Below the pieces are notes generated by a model that worked only from the letters and a program-made list of their open reading frames with translations, ran no database searches and was not told the DNA's origin. Shown in pieces: positions 45,255 to 53,853 of a stretch of DNA of 64,000 nucleotides. The DNA is from an uncultured Clostridia bacterium. GTDB taxonomy: Bacteria > Bacillota > Clostridia > Christensenellales > Borkfalkiaceae. The DNA lies in NCBI GenBank assembly GCA_934254725.1, contig CAKQLR010000001.1, positions 47,359 through 111,358 on the forward strand, written 5' to 3'. A program made the translations under genes and the position numbers. Every line of letters starts with the position of its first letter. Position 1 is the first letter of the stretch.

Positions 45255-46640
45255 TCAGTCCTTTAAGCTGAGCTCGTACCCGTCTTTGGCGTCCTTTACG
45301 TTGTAACCTAGCTCGGAAAGTTTGTTCCTCAGCTCGTCCGATTTAGCCCAATCCTTGTTCTTCCTTGCTTCGAAACGTTCTTCTGCTATCGCTTTGACCT
45401 CGGCGGGAACTTCAAGCTCCTTCTTTTCCTCTTTATAGTCCGCGAGAGAAAGACCGAACACCTTGTCGAAATCGAGCGCAAGGGCGTATATATCCTTGGA
45501 GAACGGTTCCTTTACCATAGTCCAGAGTACGCCGAGCGCACCCGGTATATTCAGGTCGTCGGTAATGTTGTCCTCGAACTGCTTTTTGTATTCGGCTAAA
45601 AGCTTTTCGTCGGTCTTTGCTTCCGAAGCCTTGTGCTTTAAAAGAAGCGAACCGAGTCTTTCGTACGAAACCTTAGCGCCGTCCAAACCCTCGAACGTGA
45701 AGTTGAGCTTCTTTCTGTAGTGCGCGTTAAGGCAGAAATATCTGAAATGCATGGGCTTGTAACCCATTTGTTCGAGCTGAGCTATCGTATACGTGTTGCC
45801 GAGCGATTTACTCATTTTACCGCCGTTTACAAGCATAAACTCGCCGTGCATCCAGAACCTTGCGGGATTTTTGCCCGTGAGGGTTTCGCTTTGAGCGATT
45901 TCGTTTTCGTGGTGAATAGGAATATGGTCCACGCCGCCCGTGTGAATATCGAACACCTCGCCGAGGTACTTTTTACTCATCGCAGAGCACTCGATATGCC
46001 AGCCGGGATAACTCATTCCCCAGGGGCTTTCCCACTGCATGATGTGTTCCTTGGGGGCTTTCTTCCAGAGTGCGAAGTCAGCAGGGTGACGCTTGCCGTC
46101 GTTTACCTCTACCCTTGCTCCCGCCTGCTGTTCGTCAAGCTTGATGCCCGAAAGCATTCCGTACTTGGGAAATTTGGAAATATCGAAATATATGCCGTCG
46201 GAAGTTTCGTACGCAACACCCTTTTCCATCAAACCCTCTACGTATTTAATCATATCGGGGATATGGTCGGTTGCTTTGGGGGTAAGTTCCGGTCTGCCTA
46301 TGTTGAGCTTAGCCAGATCTTCAAAGAAAACCTTTGTGTAATACTCGGCTATCTCGTATGGATTTTTGTTCTGCTCGCGCGCAGCCTTCTGCATTTTATC
46401 TTCGCCGTCGTCAGAGTCGGAAAGAAGATGACCTACGTCCGTAATGTTCATTACGCCCTTTATTTTATAGCCCTCGTACCTAAGCGTTCTTCTAAGCAGG
46501 TCCATAAAAATGTAGGTGCGAAGATTACCTATGTGCGCATAGTTGTAAACGGTAGGTCCGCAGGAATACATCCTTACGCATTTACCGTCCATAGGAGAAA
46601 AATCTTCTTTTTTCCTCGTCAGAGTGTTGTAAAGTTTCAT
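45255..46640 (-). CDS. cysS: cysteinyl-tRNA synthetase
   Basis: 461 residues. Zinc ligand Cys and HIGH-like motif in YSCGPTVYNYAHIGNLRTY (about 26-44), the Zn site in GWHIECSAM and HHENEIAQ, and the KMSKS loop in GKMSKSLGNTY (about 267). Charges tRNA-Cys. It is 64 bp after cysE and both lie behind a T-box that reads Cys. Confidence 0.97.
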   Translation of the reverse strand: MKLYNTLTRKKEDFSPMDGKCVRMYSCGPTVYNYAHIGNLRTYIFMDLLRRTLRYEGYKIKGVMNITDVGHLLSDSDDGEDKMQKAAREQNKNPYEIAEYYTKVFFEDLAKLNIGRPELTPKATDHIPDMIKYVEGLMEKGVAYETSDGIYFDISKFPKYGMLSGIKLDEQQAGARVEVNDGKRHPADFALWKKAPKEHIMQWESPWGMSYPGWHIECSAMSKKYLGEVFDIHTGGVDHIPIHHENEIAQSETLTGKNPARFWMHGEFMLVNGGKMSKSLGNTYTIAQLEQMGYKPMHFRYFCLNAHYRKKLNFTFEGLDGAKVSYERLGSLLLKHKASEAKTDEKLLAEYKKQFEDNITDDLNIPGALGVLWTMVKEPFSKDIYALALDFDKVFGLSLADYKEEKKELEVPAEVKAIAEERFEARKNKDWAKSDELRNKLSELGYNVKDAKDGYELSLKD

Positions 46641-46704
46641 AATATTTTTACCTCTCGGTTTGTTTTTTTCTTAAAAATGGCGTTTTACGCTTGATTTAGG
46701 CGGT

Positions 46705-47268
46705 TTATTGTTTTTCTTCCTGCGAGAAAGAAGACGCATCGTCGCACGGTCTTATCTTTATTACCCTGCCGGGAACGCCTACCACGGTGGCGTAGTCGGG
46801 AATGTCTTTAAGCACCACGCTGCCCGCGCCGATAACGGAATATTCGCCAACGGTTATATCGCCGAGCACCTTTGCCCCGGCATAAATCACTGCGCCCTTT
46901 TTTATGGTGGGGTGGCGTTTTTTACCCTTTGCGGTATGGTCGCCCTTGCCGCCGAGCGTTACGCCCTGGTAGATTACGACGCCTTCTTCTATCACGGCGG
47001 TTTCGCCTATGACAACGCCCGCGCCGTGGTCGATGAACACGCCGGGAGCTATGGTCGCGCCCGGGTGAATTTCTATACCGGTGAAAAATCTGCCCCAGCC
47101 CGCCACTATACGGGCAAGAAGTTTAAGATGTATTCTGTTAAAGAATGCCGCGACGCGGTGGTTCCTTAAAGCGTGCACGCCCTGGTAGGTCAGAAAAACC
47201 TCAAATCTGTTTCTCGCCGCGGGGTCGTTCTTGAGCGCGGCGTTTATATCTTTACTTATTTTTAACAT
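46705..47268 (-). CDS. cysE: serine O-acetyltransferase
   Basis: 187 residues. An N-terminal helical part and a left-handed beta-helix (IEIHPGATIAPGVFIDHGAG, VVIGETAVI, VTLGGKGD, GAKVLGDITVGEYSVIGAGS). It makes O-acetylserine, the cysteine precursor. First gene after the Cys T-box. No cysK is in the window. Confidence 0.95.
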   Translation of the reverse strand: MLKISKDINAALKNDPAARNRFEVFLTYQGVHALRNHRVAAFFNRIHLKLLARIVAGWGRFFTGIEIHPGATIAPGVFIDHGAGVVIGETAVIEEGVVIYQGVTLGGKGDHTAKGKKRHPTIKKGAVIYAGAKVLGDITVGEYSVIGAGSVVLKDIPDYATVVGVPGRVIKIRPCDDASSFSQEEKQ

Positions 47269-47317
47269 TTTTCCTTTATTTCATCTCTCTTTTTGAAAGT
47301 CTGAAAGGTTTTTTCAA

Positions 47318-47575
47318 TAAAAAAAGCCTTTGCGACATATTATACGTCGTAAAGGCGAGTGAAGTTCACCGCTGTTCCACTTTACTTCGGTTTAATTAAA
47401 AACCCTTGTTTCCTTTTTATGGGAAGGCTCTCCCCGGGTAGCTTTAAAACTACCTTTTCCCGTTAACTTATGCGACGCACTTTCAAAGGAAAAATCCGCA
47501 AGGCTTTCACCTGCCGCCCGCTCTCTTAATGGCTTTCTTTCTACTCTTCCGCACACGGTACTATATTGAATTTTA
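47318..47575 (-). ncRNA. T-box leader (cysteine) upstream of cysE-cysS
   Basis: Read on the minus strand: the AGUA-type start (GCGGAAGAGTAG), the AGAGAG bulge followed by GGTGAAAGCC (stem I apex), a TGC triplet (plus-strand 47477-47479) after GAAAG as likely Cys specifier, and the T-box core GTGGAACAGCGGTGAA (47365-47380). It ends in a terminator hairpin gcctttacgac../..gtcgcaaaggc and T6 (47318-47355). Uncharged tRNA-Cys should favour antitermination. The specifier fits the downstream genes. Confidence 0.92.
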
Positions 47576-47582
47576 CAAACAT

Positions 47583-47611
47583 ATTATACACGCGCCCGAT
47601 AAAAAAAGCAA
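47583..47611 (-). promoter_or_regulatory. promoter of the cysteine T-box transcript
   Basis: Minus strand TTGCTT (47606-47611), 17-bp spacer, TATAAT (47583-47588), just ahead of the T-box 5' end. Confidence 0.7.
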
Positions 47612-47697
47612 GCGATTTTACGCTTTGCCCACAGGTTTTTTAATGTTAAATTGCAACAAAAAGAAAACCGTACTTGATTTTATCGCCGTGAAAACAG

Positions 47698-47726
47698 TTG
47701 ATAAAATTCCCGATATATGTTACAAT
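47698..47726 (+). promoter_or_regulatory. promoter of small lipoprotein gene
   Basis: TTGATA (47698-47703), 17-bp spacer, TACAAT (47721-47726), 53 bp before the start. The 510-bp gap therefore holds this promoter, the T-box and its divergent promoter. Confidence 0.7.
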
Positions 47727-47778
47727 TACAGCGTAAAAAATGTATAGAAGTAAATACATTTTTCAGGAAGTATGATAA

Positions 47779-48480
47779 ATGAAAAAAATAATTTCCTGCC
47801 TGCTGTTCGTCCTTACGGCGATTTCCTGCAGCGCGTTTTTATTTGCCTGTACGGATACAGACGATCAGGAAACAGGTAACCATTCTTACAAGCTGATTGA
47901 AAGAGAGGATACCTGCGAGGTCGGCGGATTCGCTATATACGAATGTATATTGTGCGGTAATACTTATGAAATATTCGAAGCACCTTTGGGGCACAACGGC
48001 AATCCTTGCTTAACGTGCGGCAAAGTATACGGTTCTGATGTATGGAAAGCTTCGTTCTATCTCAATACCTCCAACCAACCGACGGATAAAGCATATATTT
48101 TTAACGAAGACTTCATAGAGGGAACTATTCTTAAAAATTTAAAGCTTTCCAAACTATACGTAAGAATTTTTATAGATTCCGAAAACACTGCTATAAAACT
48201 GTATAGGAACGATGAAAGTGAAATAAAAACATATTCCGAAACGCGTTACGATATCACTTTGACGCACGACGACGGAAACGAACATACCGCTGCGGGAATA
48301 ATGCATAAAAACGGCGACCGCATTTATTTTGATAATTTCGATTTTGCGGCGCTGTTAAAGCAAAATAACAAACTTAAAATTTTTGTATATGAAAAAGATT
48401 ACGGATACGGTCACAGCTATATATTCGAGGTAGAAAACGCAGGTTTCGATACCGTTTATTCTACTCTTTTCAATAAGTAA
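47779..48480 (+). CDS. small lipoprotein with Cys-rich module, unknown function
   Basis: 233 residues; I do not recognise a family. Signal peptide with lipobox FLFAC (Cys 24). Residues about 33-87 have a Cys/His pattern: HSYKL..TC..G..YEC..CG, then LGHNGNPCLTCG. The same pattern begins the large BspA-type lipoprotein at 54.5-57.8 kb. The remaining ~145 residues are beta-rich with no known motif. Monocistronic, own promoter and terminator. Confidence 0.75.
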   Translation: MKKIISCLLFVLTAISCSAFLFACTDTDDQETGNHSYKLIEREDTCEVGGFAIYECILCGNTYEIFEAPLGHNGNPCLTCGKVYGSDVWKASFYLNTSNQPTDKAYIFNEDFIEGTILKNLKLSKLYVRIFIDSENTAIKLYRNDESEIKTYSETRYDITLTHDDGNEHTAAGIMHKNGDRIYFDNFDFAALLKQNNKLKIFVYEKDYGYGHSYIFEVENAGFDTVYSTLFNK

Positions 48481-48491
48481 AACATAAAATT

Positions 48492-48525
48492 AAAGAGCAG
48501 CGCTTACATACGTCTGCTCTTTTTT
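48492..48525. terminator. terminator of small lipoprotein gene
   Basis: aaagagcag with ctgctcttt, 9-bp stem, then T6 on the plus strand. It may also act for the converging SGNH hydrolase gene. Confidence 0.9.
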
Positions 48526-48553
48526 ATGCTTTTCGGTAATACAACTCCTCTCT

Positions 48554-49291
48554 TTACTCGCTTATCATGGTATCGAGAAGAGAATACGCAAACAACGAGT
48601 TAAGCGAGCGCATAGGGTGATTGACGCGGTTCGCAAGCATTTCCGCAGGGTTAGCGCCCGCGTTTTCAAGCGCTTTCCACTTGGCGTAAACGTCGCAACA
48701 GGGAACGTTAAATTCCTTGGCGATTGACCTCATCGCGTTTACGTAAAGATCCAAATACCCCGCTTTTCTCACGGCAATGCAGTTTTTTATGGCTTCCTTT
48801 ACAAAATCTCCGTTGCTGTATACGACGTGCGGATCGAGCCTGTCCACTATATCGTTGGGCGTCATAAGTATGACTTCCGCACCCGAAGCAAGGCAATCCT
48901 TTACCGTCTTTTTAAGATTTAAAACGTAACTGTCAAGCCCCTTTTCGCCCGAAGAACAATCGTTAAGGGCGAAGCATATAACTACGAGGTCGGGCTTAAA
49001 ACTTAAAACGTCTCTTTCGAGACGAGGATACGCGTTGGTTACGTTATCGCCGGAAATACCCGCGTTCAGAATATTTAACGGGCATTTCGGGAATATATCC
49101 GAAATAAGATTTTTTAATATCGTATGGTATGCGTTGCGTTGGTCGAATTCCGTTTCGAGAGAAGTCTCGCTCGTCTGGTAAATTTCAAAACAACCGTGGG
49201 TTACGCTGTCCCCGAAAAAAGCTATCGTGGGAACTCTGCCGCCCGCATATATATCTGCATTTTTTTTTGCTATCTTTTTTATAATTTCCAT
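48554..49291 (-). CDS. SGNH/GDSL hydrolase
   Basis: 245 residues. Block I FFGDSVTHG (catalytic Ser, about 26-34), block II Gly in NILNAGISGDN, block III FALNDCSS (Asn), and block V NHPMRSLNS (His). Cytoplasmic by absence of a signal peptide; likely an esterase or acetyl-hydrolase on carbohydrate or lipid. Substrate unknown. Confidence 0.87.
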   Translation of the reverse strand: MEIIKKIAKKNADIYAGGRVPTIAFFGDSVTHGCFEIYQTSETSLETEFDQRNAYHTILKNLISDIFPKCPLNILNAGISGDNVTNAYPRLERDVLSFKPDLVVICFALNDCSSGEKGLDSYVLNLKKTVKDCLASGAEVILMTPNDIVDRLDPHVVYSNGDFVKEAIKNCIAVRKAGYLDLYVNAMRSIAKEFNVPCCDVYAKWKALENAGANPAEMLANRVNHPMRSLNSLFAYSLLDTMISE

Positions 49292-49334
49292 TTTACTCTC
49301 CGAATAATCATCACCGCAAATAACGTATTACCCG

Positions 49335-49362
49335 CCTTTTTCGCACGTTATCAAGGCTTTTT
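49335..49362. repeat. intergenic TTTCGC-TTATC element, copy 5 of 5
   Basis: TTTTTCGC ACG TTATC AAGGC TTTTT on the plus strand; gcctt/aaggc form a 5-bp hairpin with a T-run. It lies 44 bp upstream of the SGNH hydrolase start and touches the methylase stop codon. Confidence 0.6.
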
Positions 49363-50470
49363 AGTAATTCGTTATGATTAAATGTTCTACGTTCCTGTCG
49401 TTTCTGCCCTTTACGGTATAGGCGTATTTGTTATCGAACGCCGCTATGTTGTAACCCTTGCCGTCATACAAATCCCAAATGAACGGGGTGTTTTTTATGA
49501 TAAGCAGGAACTTGGCTTCGGTTTCCGCTATGCACTTTGCAAGCCTTTTGTGTTCTTCCTTACCGAAAGCGTTCGTCTCGTAATCGGAAAAATCTGTATC
49601 GTATGGCGGATCGAGGAACAGAAAATCTTCCTTCTTCGCCATTTTGAAAATGTTTTCGAAATCGATGGAATACACTTCCGCACTGCTCAATATTTTTACA
49701 GTTTCGGGATAGAAAAGTGCGTCCGCCTTTTTCTTGAAATCCTTGGAGTTATAAGCGATTCCGCCGTACGGAATATTAAAATCCCCGTTCTTGTTGTAGC
49801 GGAACATAGAACCGTAGCAGAATTCCCGCACGAAAAAGAACACCGCAATTCTGTATTCGTCCGAAATAAACAGAAATTTGTCCTTTTCCATTGCGTTGAG
49901 CATGGTGCGCATATACATATAATAGCCCGCCGTAAAGCCGGTGAGTATATTGCTTTTCAGGTCGTCATCCGAAAGCGCGCCGAACTTTTCCTCGTTCTTT
50001 GCCGTTCTTAAAAGCTTGTCCGAAACCATTCTGAAGAGCTCGTTCGCAAACGTTTCCTTATCCGAAATAACCTGAGATTTGCCGGCTATAAATTCCACGG
50101 CGGTTTTTGTGTACTCGCCGAAGCGGTTGAGAAGCTCTTCCTCCGTAATTTCCGCGTCCCTGAAAGAGCGGTACACGGCGGAAAAATAGTCCGTCTTTTC
50201 GCCGCAATATTCCTTTATCAGCGACCACTCCTCACTTATGCCGTAAACGCAACGGCGAAACTTTTCGTTGCCCTCGCCGATGAAGCGGTAAAGAGACATA
50301 AGATTTTTGGAAATATCGTTTATAACTGCGTTTTCGGGGGCTAAATCGAAAAACAACGCGCCGCCGCCGAAGAACGGCTCCATATATCTGCCGCTGTACT
50401 CCGGCAAATGCTTTTTAAGAATTTCAAGCTCGGAAGTCTTGCCGCCGGGCCACTTTATCAAAGGTTGCAT
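49361..50470 (-). CDS. D12-class DNA adenine N6-methyltransferase
   Basis: 369 residues, longer than E. coli Dam (278). KWPGGKTSELEILKKHLP (motif X), YMEPFFGGGALFFDL (motif I, SAM binding) and FLDPPYDTDF (motif IV catalytic DPPY, about 296). The extra length lies in the target recognition region between. No restriction endonuclease or specificity gene is adjacent, so it is an orphan methylase, perhaps regulatory or a relic of a restriction system. Confidence 0.92.
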   Translation of the reverse strand: MQPLIKWPGGKTSELEILKKHLPEYSGRYMEPFFGGGALFFDLAPENAVINDISKNLMSLYRFIGEGNEKFRRCVYGISEEWSLIKEYCGEKTDYFSAVYRSFRDAEITEEELLNRFGEYTKTAVEFIAGKSQVISDKETFANELFRMVSDKLLRTAKNEEKFGALSDDDLKSNILTGFTAGYYMYMRTMLNAMEKDKFLFISDEYRIAVFFFVREFCYGSMFRYNKNGDFNIPYGGIAYNSKDFKKKADALFYPETVKILSSAEVYSIDFENIFKMAKKEDFLFLDPPYDTDFSDYETNAFGKEEHKRLAKCIAETEAKFLLIIKNTPFIWDLYDGKGYNIAAFDNKYAYTVKGRNDRNVEHLIITNY

Positions 50471-50482
50471 TCGTTTATCCCT

Positions 50483-51682
50483 TTACTTTACTATAACTTT
50501 TATGTGTAACTTTTTGCCTTTGTGAAGAATAAACTCGTTCTGACCTTCGGGAAGAAGCGCGTTTATTTCGGTTACCTTATCTTCGTTTACGGATACGCCG
50601 CCGCCCTCTATAAGTCTTCTCGCGTCGCCCTTGCTTTTCGCAGCGCCAACAGCGACGAGCGCGTCGATCACCGTTTTTACTTCAGAAGAAATCTCCGCAG
50701 AGGGCATATTCTCGCTGCTACCGCCGAACGCCGCGCGAGCCTGCTCCATAGCGATTTTTGCCTTTTCTTCGCCGTGAACGAGTTTAGTCACCTCGTAAGC
50801 AAGCCTTTCTTTAGCTTTGTTTATTCTCTCGTCCGAATATCTTGTGAGTTCCTCTATTTCGTCAAGTTCCATAAACGTCAAAAGCTTCATGCACTCGGCA
50901 ACCTTGCAGTCCTCGACGTTTCTGAAGTATTGATAGAAATCGTAAACGGAGCATTTATTTTCGTCAAGCCAAAGCGCGCCTTTCTGGGTTTTGCCCATCT
51001 TCTTTCCCTCGCTGTTGAGGAGAAGTGTGCAGGTAAGGCAGTACGCGTCTTTCTGCTCTTTCTTTCTTATAAGGTTTACGCCGGCAAGCATGTTGGACCA
51101 TTGGTCGTCGCCGCCCACTTCGAGCGTGCAACCGTACTTTCTGTTAAGATACAGAAAATCGTACCCCTGCATGAGCATGTAGTTGAACTCGAAAAACGTA
51201 AGACCTTTTTCCATTCTCTGCTTGAAACACTCCGCCGTGAGCATTCTGTTTACGGAGAAATAAACGCCTATATCGCGCAAAAAGTCCACATAATTAAGGT
51301 CGAGAAGCCAATCCGCATTGTTCGCGATTATAGCTCCGTTCTCCCCTTCAAACGAGATAAAACGGGACATCTGTTTTTTGAAACACTCGATGTTATGGTC
51401 GATGGTTTCCCTCGTCATCATCTGACGCATATCGCTCCTGCCCGAGGGGTCGCCTATCATTCCCGTGCCGCCGCCGAAAAGCGCGATGGGTCTGTGCCCC
51501 GCCCTTTGCATATGCGCCATTGCCATGATGGGAATATAGTGACCTATATGCAGGCTGTCCGCAGTGGGATCGAAGCCCACGTAAAAAGTAACTTTTTCGC
51601 TGTCGAGCTTCTTGTATAAATCTTCTTCGTAAATAGTCTGTTTGATGAACCCTCTGGCTTTGAGTGTGTCGAAAACGTTCAT
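50483..51682 (-). CDS. tyrS: tyrosyl-tRNA synthetase
   Basis: 399 residues, TyrRS with C-terminal S4 domain. Class I HIGH motif as HIGHYIPIM (about 47-55), substrate loop YDFLYLNRKYGCTLEVGGDDQW, and KMSKS-like loop KMGKTQKGA. S4 domain about 335-399. Own consensus promoter. No T-box is visible in the leader. Confidence 0.97.
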   Translation of the reverse strand: MNVFDTLKARGFIKQTIYEEDLYKKLDSEKVTFYVGFDPTADSLHIGHYIPIMAMAHMQRAGHRPIALFGGGTGMIGDPSGRSDMRQMMTRETIDHNIECFKKQMSRFISFEGENGAIIANNADWLLDLNYVDFLRDIGVYFSVNRMLTAECFKQRMEKGLTFFEFNYMLMQGYDFLYLNRKYGCTLEVGGDDQWSNMLAGVNLIRKKEQKDAYCLTCTLLLNSEGKKMGKTQKGALWLDENKCSVYDFYQYFRNVEDCKVAECMKLLTFMELDEIEELTRYSDERINKAKERLAYEVTKLVHGEEKAKIAMEQARAAFGGSSENMPSAEISSEVKTVIDALVAVGAAKSKGDARRLIEGGGVSVNEDKVTEINALLPEGQNEFILHKGKKLHIKVIVK

Positions 51683-51794
51683 AGCTTCTCCTTTTTAACG
51701 GCTTTCGGCAAAAACGCTTTTAAGTTGCCGAAAAACCCGTTCGGTTGGGAAAAAATTTTCCCTCAATCCGACTAAAATATATATTCTTCTTTAC

Positions 51795-51823
51795 ATTATA
51801 TAGGTTTTATACGGTTTGGTCAA
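51795..51823 (-). promoter_or_regulatory. promoter of tyrS
   Basis: Minus strand TTGACC (51818-51823), 17-bp spacer, TATAAT (51795-51800). Confidence 0.82.
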
Positions 51824-51877
51824 GTAAAAAATCACCGACTTCGATTGAAATTGAAGCCGAAAATCCCTTAAAAACGA

Positions 51878-51906
51878 TTGAAAAGAATTTTAAAATATGC
51901 TATAAT
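51878..51906 (+). promoter_or_regulatory. promoter of IscU-like / GGGtGRT operon
   Basis: TTGAAA (51878-51883), 17-bp spacer, TATAAT (51901-51906); short leader with GGAGG before ATG 51938. Confidence 0.82.
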
Positions 51907-51937
51907 GCTTTCGTAACAAAAACGGAGGAAACTTTTT

Positions 51938-52630
51938 ATGCAATATTCACGCGAAGTTGAAGAAATGGTATGCGTGGCGAAAGGTCCTAACCACGAACCC
52001 GCCCCCATACCCGAAGAAGGAAAGTGGGTAAACGCTAAGCAGATTACCGACATTTCAGGCATGACTCACGGTGTAGGCTGGTGCGCACCTCAGCAGGGCG
52101 CCTGCAAGCTTTCGCTCAACGTTAAAAACGGTATCATCGAAGAAGCTCTCGTAGAAACCGTAGGTTGTTCCGGTATGACCCATTCCGCTGCTATGGCGAG
52201 CGAAATACTCCCCGGCAAAACCATTCTCGAAGCGCTTAATACCGACCTCGTTTGCGACGCTATCAACACCGCTATGAGAGAACTTTTCTTACAGATAGTT
52301 TACGGCAGAACTCAATCCGCTTTTTCGGAAGACGGTTTGCCTGTAGGAGCAGGGCTTGAGGACCTCGGAAAAGGTTTACGTTCGCAGGTAGGTACCATGT
52401 ACGGCACCAGACTTAAAGGCGCGCGTTACCTTGAAATGGCTGAAGGCTACGTTACTCGCCTCGCCCTCGACGAAGATATGCAGATAATCGGCTACGAATT
52501 CGTTTCGCTCGGCAAAATGACCGACTTCATCAAGAAGGGTATGACGCCTAACGAAGCTTACGAGAAGGCTCTCGGCCACTACGGCAGATTTGACGGAGCG
52601 TTCAAATACATCGACCCGCGCAAGGAGTAA
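51938..52630 (+). CDS. IscU/NifU-like iron-sulfur scaffold family protein
   Basis: 230 residues. GWCAPQQGACKLSLNVKNGII (about 48-68) and VETVGCSGMTHSAAMASEIL (about 73-92) contain the Cys residues of an IscU-like scaffold domain, giving Cys at about 49, 56 and 78. The C-terminal ~110 residues are not part of IscU and are specific to this family. It is always seen, to my knowledge, beside the GGGtGRT protein. It presumably assembles or carries an Fe-S cluster for its partner; not demonstrated. No iscS/sufS is nearby. Confidence 0.82.
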   Translation: MQYSREVEEMVCVAKGPNHEPAPIPEEGKWVNAKQITDISGMTHGVGWCAPQQGACKLSLNVKNGIIEEALVETVGCSGMTHSAAMASEILPGKTILEALNTDLVCDAINTAMRELFLQIVYGRTQSAFSEDGLPVGAGLEDLGKGLRSQVGTMYGTRLKGARYLEMAEGYVTRLALDEDMQIIGYEFVSLGKMTDFIKKGMTPNEAYEKALGHYGRFDGAFKYIDPRKE

Positions 52631-52641
52631 GGAGAAAGATT

Positions 52642-53643
52642 ATGGCATTATTTGAAAGCTATGAAAGACGTATAGATAAAATTAACGCCTGCCTTAAAGA
52701 ATACGGAATTTCTTCCGTTGAAGAATGCAGAGATATTTGCCTTGCAAAAGGTATAGATTGCGATAAAATAGTAAGAGAAACCCAGCCTATCTGCTTTGAA
52801 AACGCAGTTTGGGCTTACACCGTAGGCGCGGCTATCGCTATTAAAAAAGGCTGCACGAAAGCTGCGGACGCTTCCGCCGCTATTGGTATCGGTCTTCAGT
52901 CCTTCTGTATCCCCGGCTCCGTTGCCGAGAACAGAAAAGTAGGTTTAGGTCACGGCAACCTCGGCAAAATGCTCCTCAGCGAAGAAACCGAATGCTTCTG
53001 CTTCCTCGCAGGTCACGAATCTTTCGCCGCTGCGGAAGGCGCTATCAAAATCGCGCTTAACGCAAACAAGGTAAGGGTTAAGCCTTTAAGGGTTATACTT
53101 AACGGTCTCGGCAAAGACGCCGCTATGATTATTTCCAGAATAAACGGCTTCACCTATGTTGAAACTTCTTTCGACCCGTTCACCGAAACGGTTAAGGTTG
53201 AATACGAAAAAGCGTATTCCGACGGACCGAGGGCTGCAGTTAAATGCTACGGCGCGGATAACGTTCCCGAAGGCGTCGCTATCATGAAGCTTGAAGGCGT
53301 AGGCGTTTCCATCACCGGTAACTCCACCAACCCCACCCGGTTCCAGCACCCCGTTGCAGGCACTTATAAGAAATGGTGCGTTGAAAATGGCGTTAAGTAC
53401 TTCTCCGTTGCTTCCGGCGGCGGCACGGGCAGAACGCTTCACCCCGACAATATGGCGGCCGGTCCTTCCAGCTACGGCATGACCGATACGATGGGCAGAA
53501 TGCACTCCGACGCACAATTCGCAGGTTCTTCCTCCGTTCCCGCTCACGTTGAAATGATGGGTCTTATCGGTATGGGTAACAACCCGATGGTAGGCGCTAC
53601 CGTTGCTGTTGCAGTTGCCGTTGAAGAGGCTATGAAGAAATAA
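52642..53643 (+). CDS. GGGtGRT family protein, unknown function
   Basis: 333 residues. Named after the motif SGGGTGRTLHPDNMAAGP (about 253-270). Other conserved stretches are GHGNLGKMLLSEETECFCFLAGHESFAAAEG-like (about 113-140; CFCF and HES visible) and VAIMKLEGVGVSITGNSTNPTRF. Cysteines near residues 29, 36, 44 and 52 could bind a cluster. It follows the IscU-like gene by 11 bp with a good RBS (AAGGAG), so the pair is one operon. The biochemical role is unknown in the family as far as I know. Confidence 0.85.
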   Translation: MALFESYERRIDKINACLKEYGISSVEECRDICLAKGIDCDKIVRETQPICFENAVWAYTVGAAIAIKKGCTKAADASAAIGIGLQSFCIPGSVAENRKVGLGHGNLGKMLLSEETECFCFLAGHESFAAAEGAIKIALNANKVRVKPLRVILNGLGKDAAMIISRINGFTYVETSFDPFTETVKVEYEKAYSDGPRAAVKCYGADNVPEGVAIMKLEGVGVSITGNSTNPTRFQHPVAGTYKKWCVENGVKYFSVASGGGTGRTLHPDNMAAGPSSYGMTDTMGRMHSDAQFAGSSSVPAHVEMMGLIGMGNNPMVGATVAVAVAVEEAMKK

Positions 53644-53664
53644 TTTTGAACTTAGGTTCTTTAT

Positions 53665-53707
53665 AAGCGGTGAAAGGGTTTACGCTCTTTCCCCGCTTTT
53701 ATTTTTG
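53665..53707 (+). terminator. terminator of IscU-like / GGGtGRT operon
   Basis: aagcggtgaaag (53665-53676) with ctttccccgctt (53687-53698), 12 pairs with one wobble, then TTTATTTTTG. Confidence 0.85.
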
Positions 53708-53805
53708 TTTTAATCCGCACGTTTACTGCCTGTTTTTTCGGCGTTTTTGCTGTCAACTTTTTTGTAATTAGCCTTCTTTTTCGCGTATTAAACAGGGTTT
53801 TAGAG

Positions 53806-53832
53806 AAAAAGCCACCGGGTTGAGCGGTGGCT
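53806..53832 (-). terminator. terminator of the 200-residue orphan gene
   Basis: agccaccg (53810-53817) with cggtggct (53825-53832), perfect 8-bp stem, then TTTTCTC on the minus strand. Confidence 0.85.
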
Positions 53833-53853
53833 TTCAATATGTGCGTTACGTAT

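Noticed and set aside
51683..51794. T-box leader for tyrS
   Set aside because: The leader lacks the AGAGAG motif and the T-box core; only short hairpins are visible.
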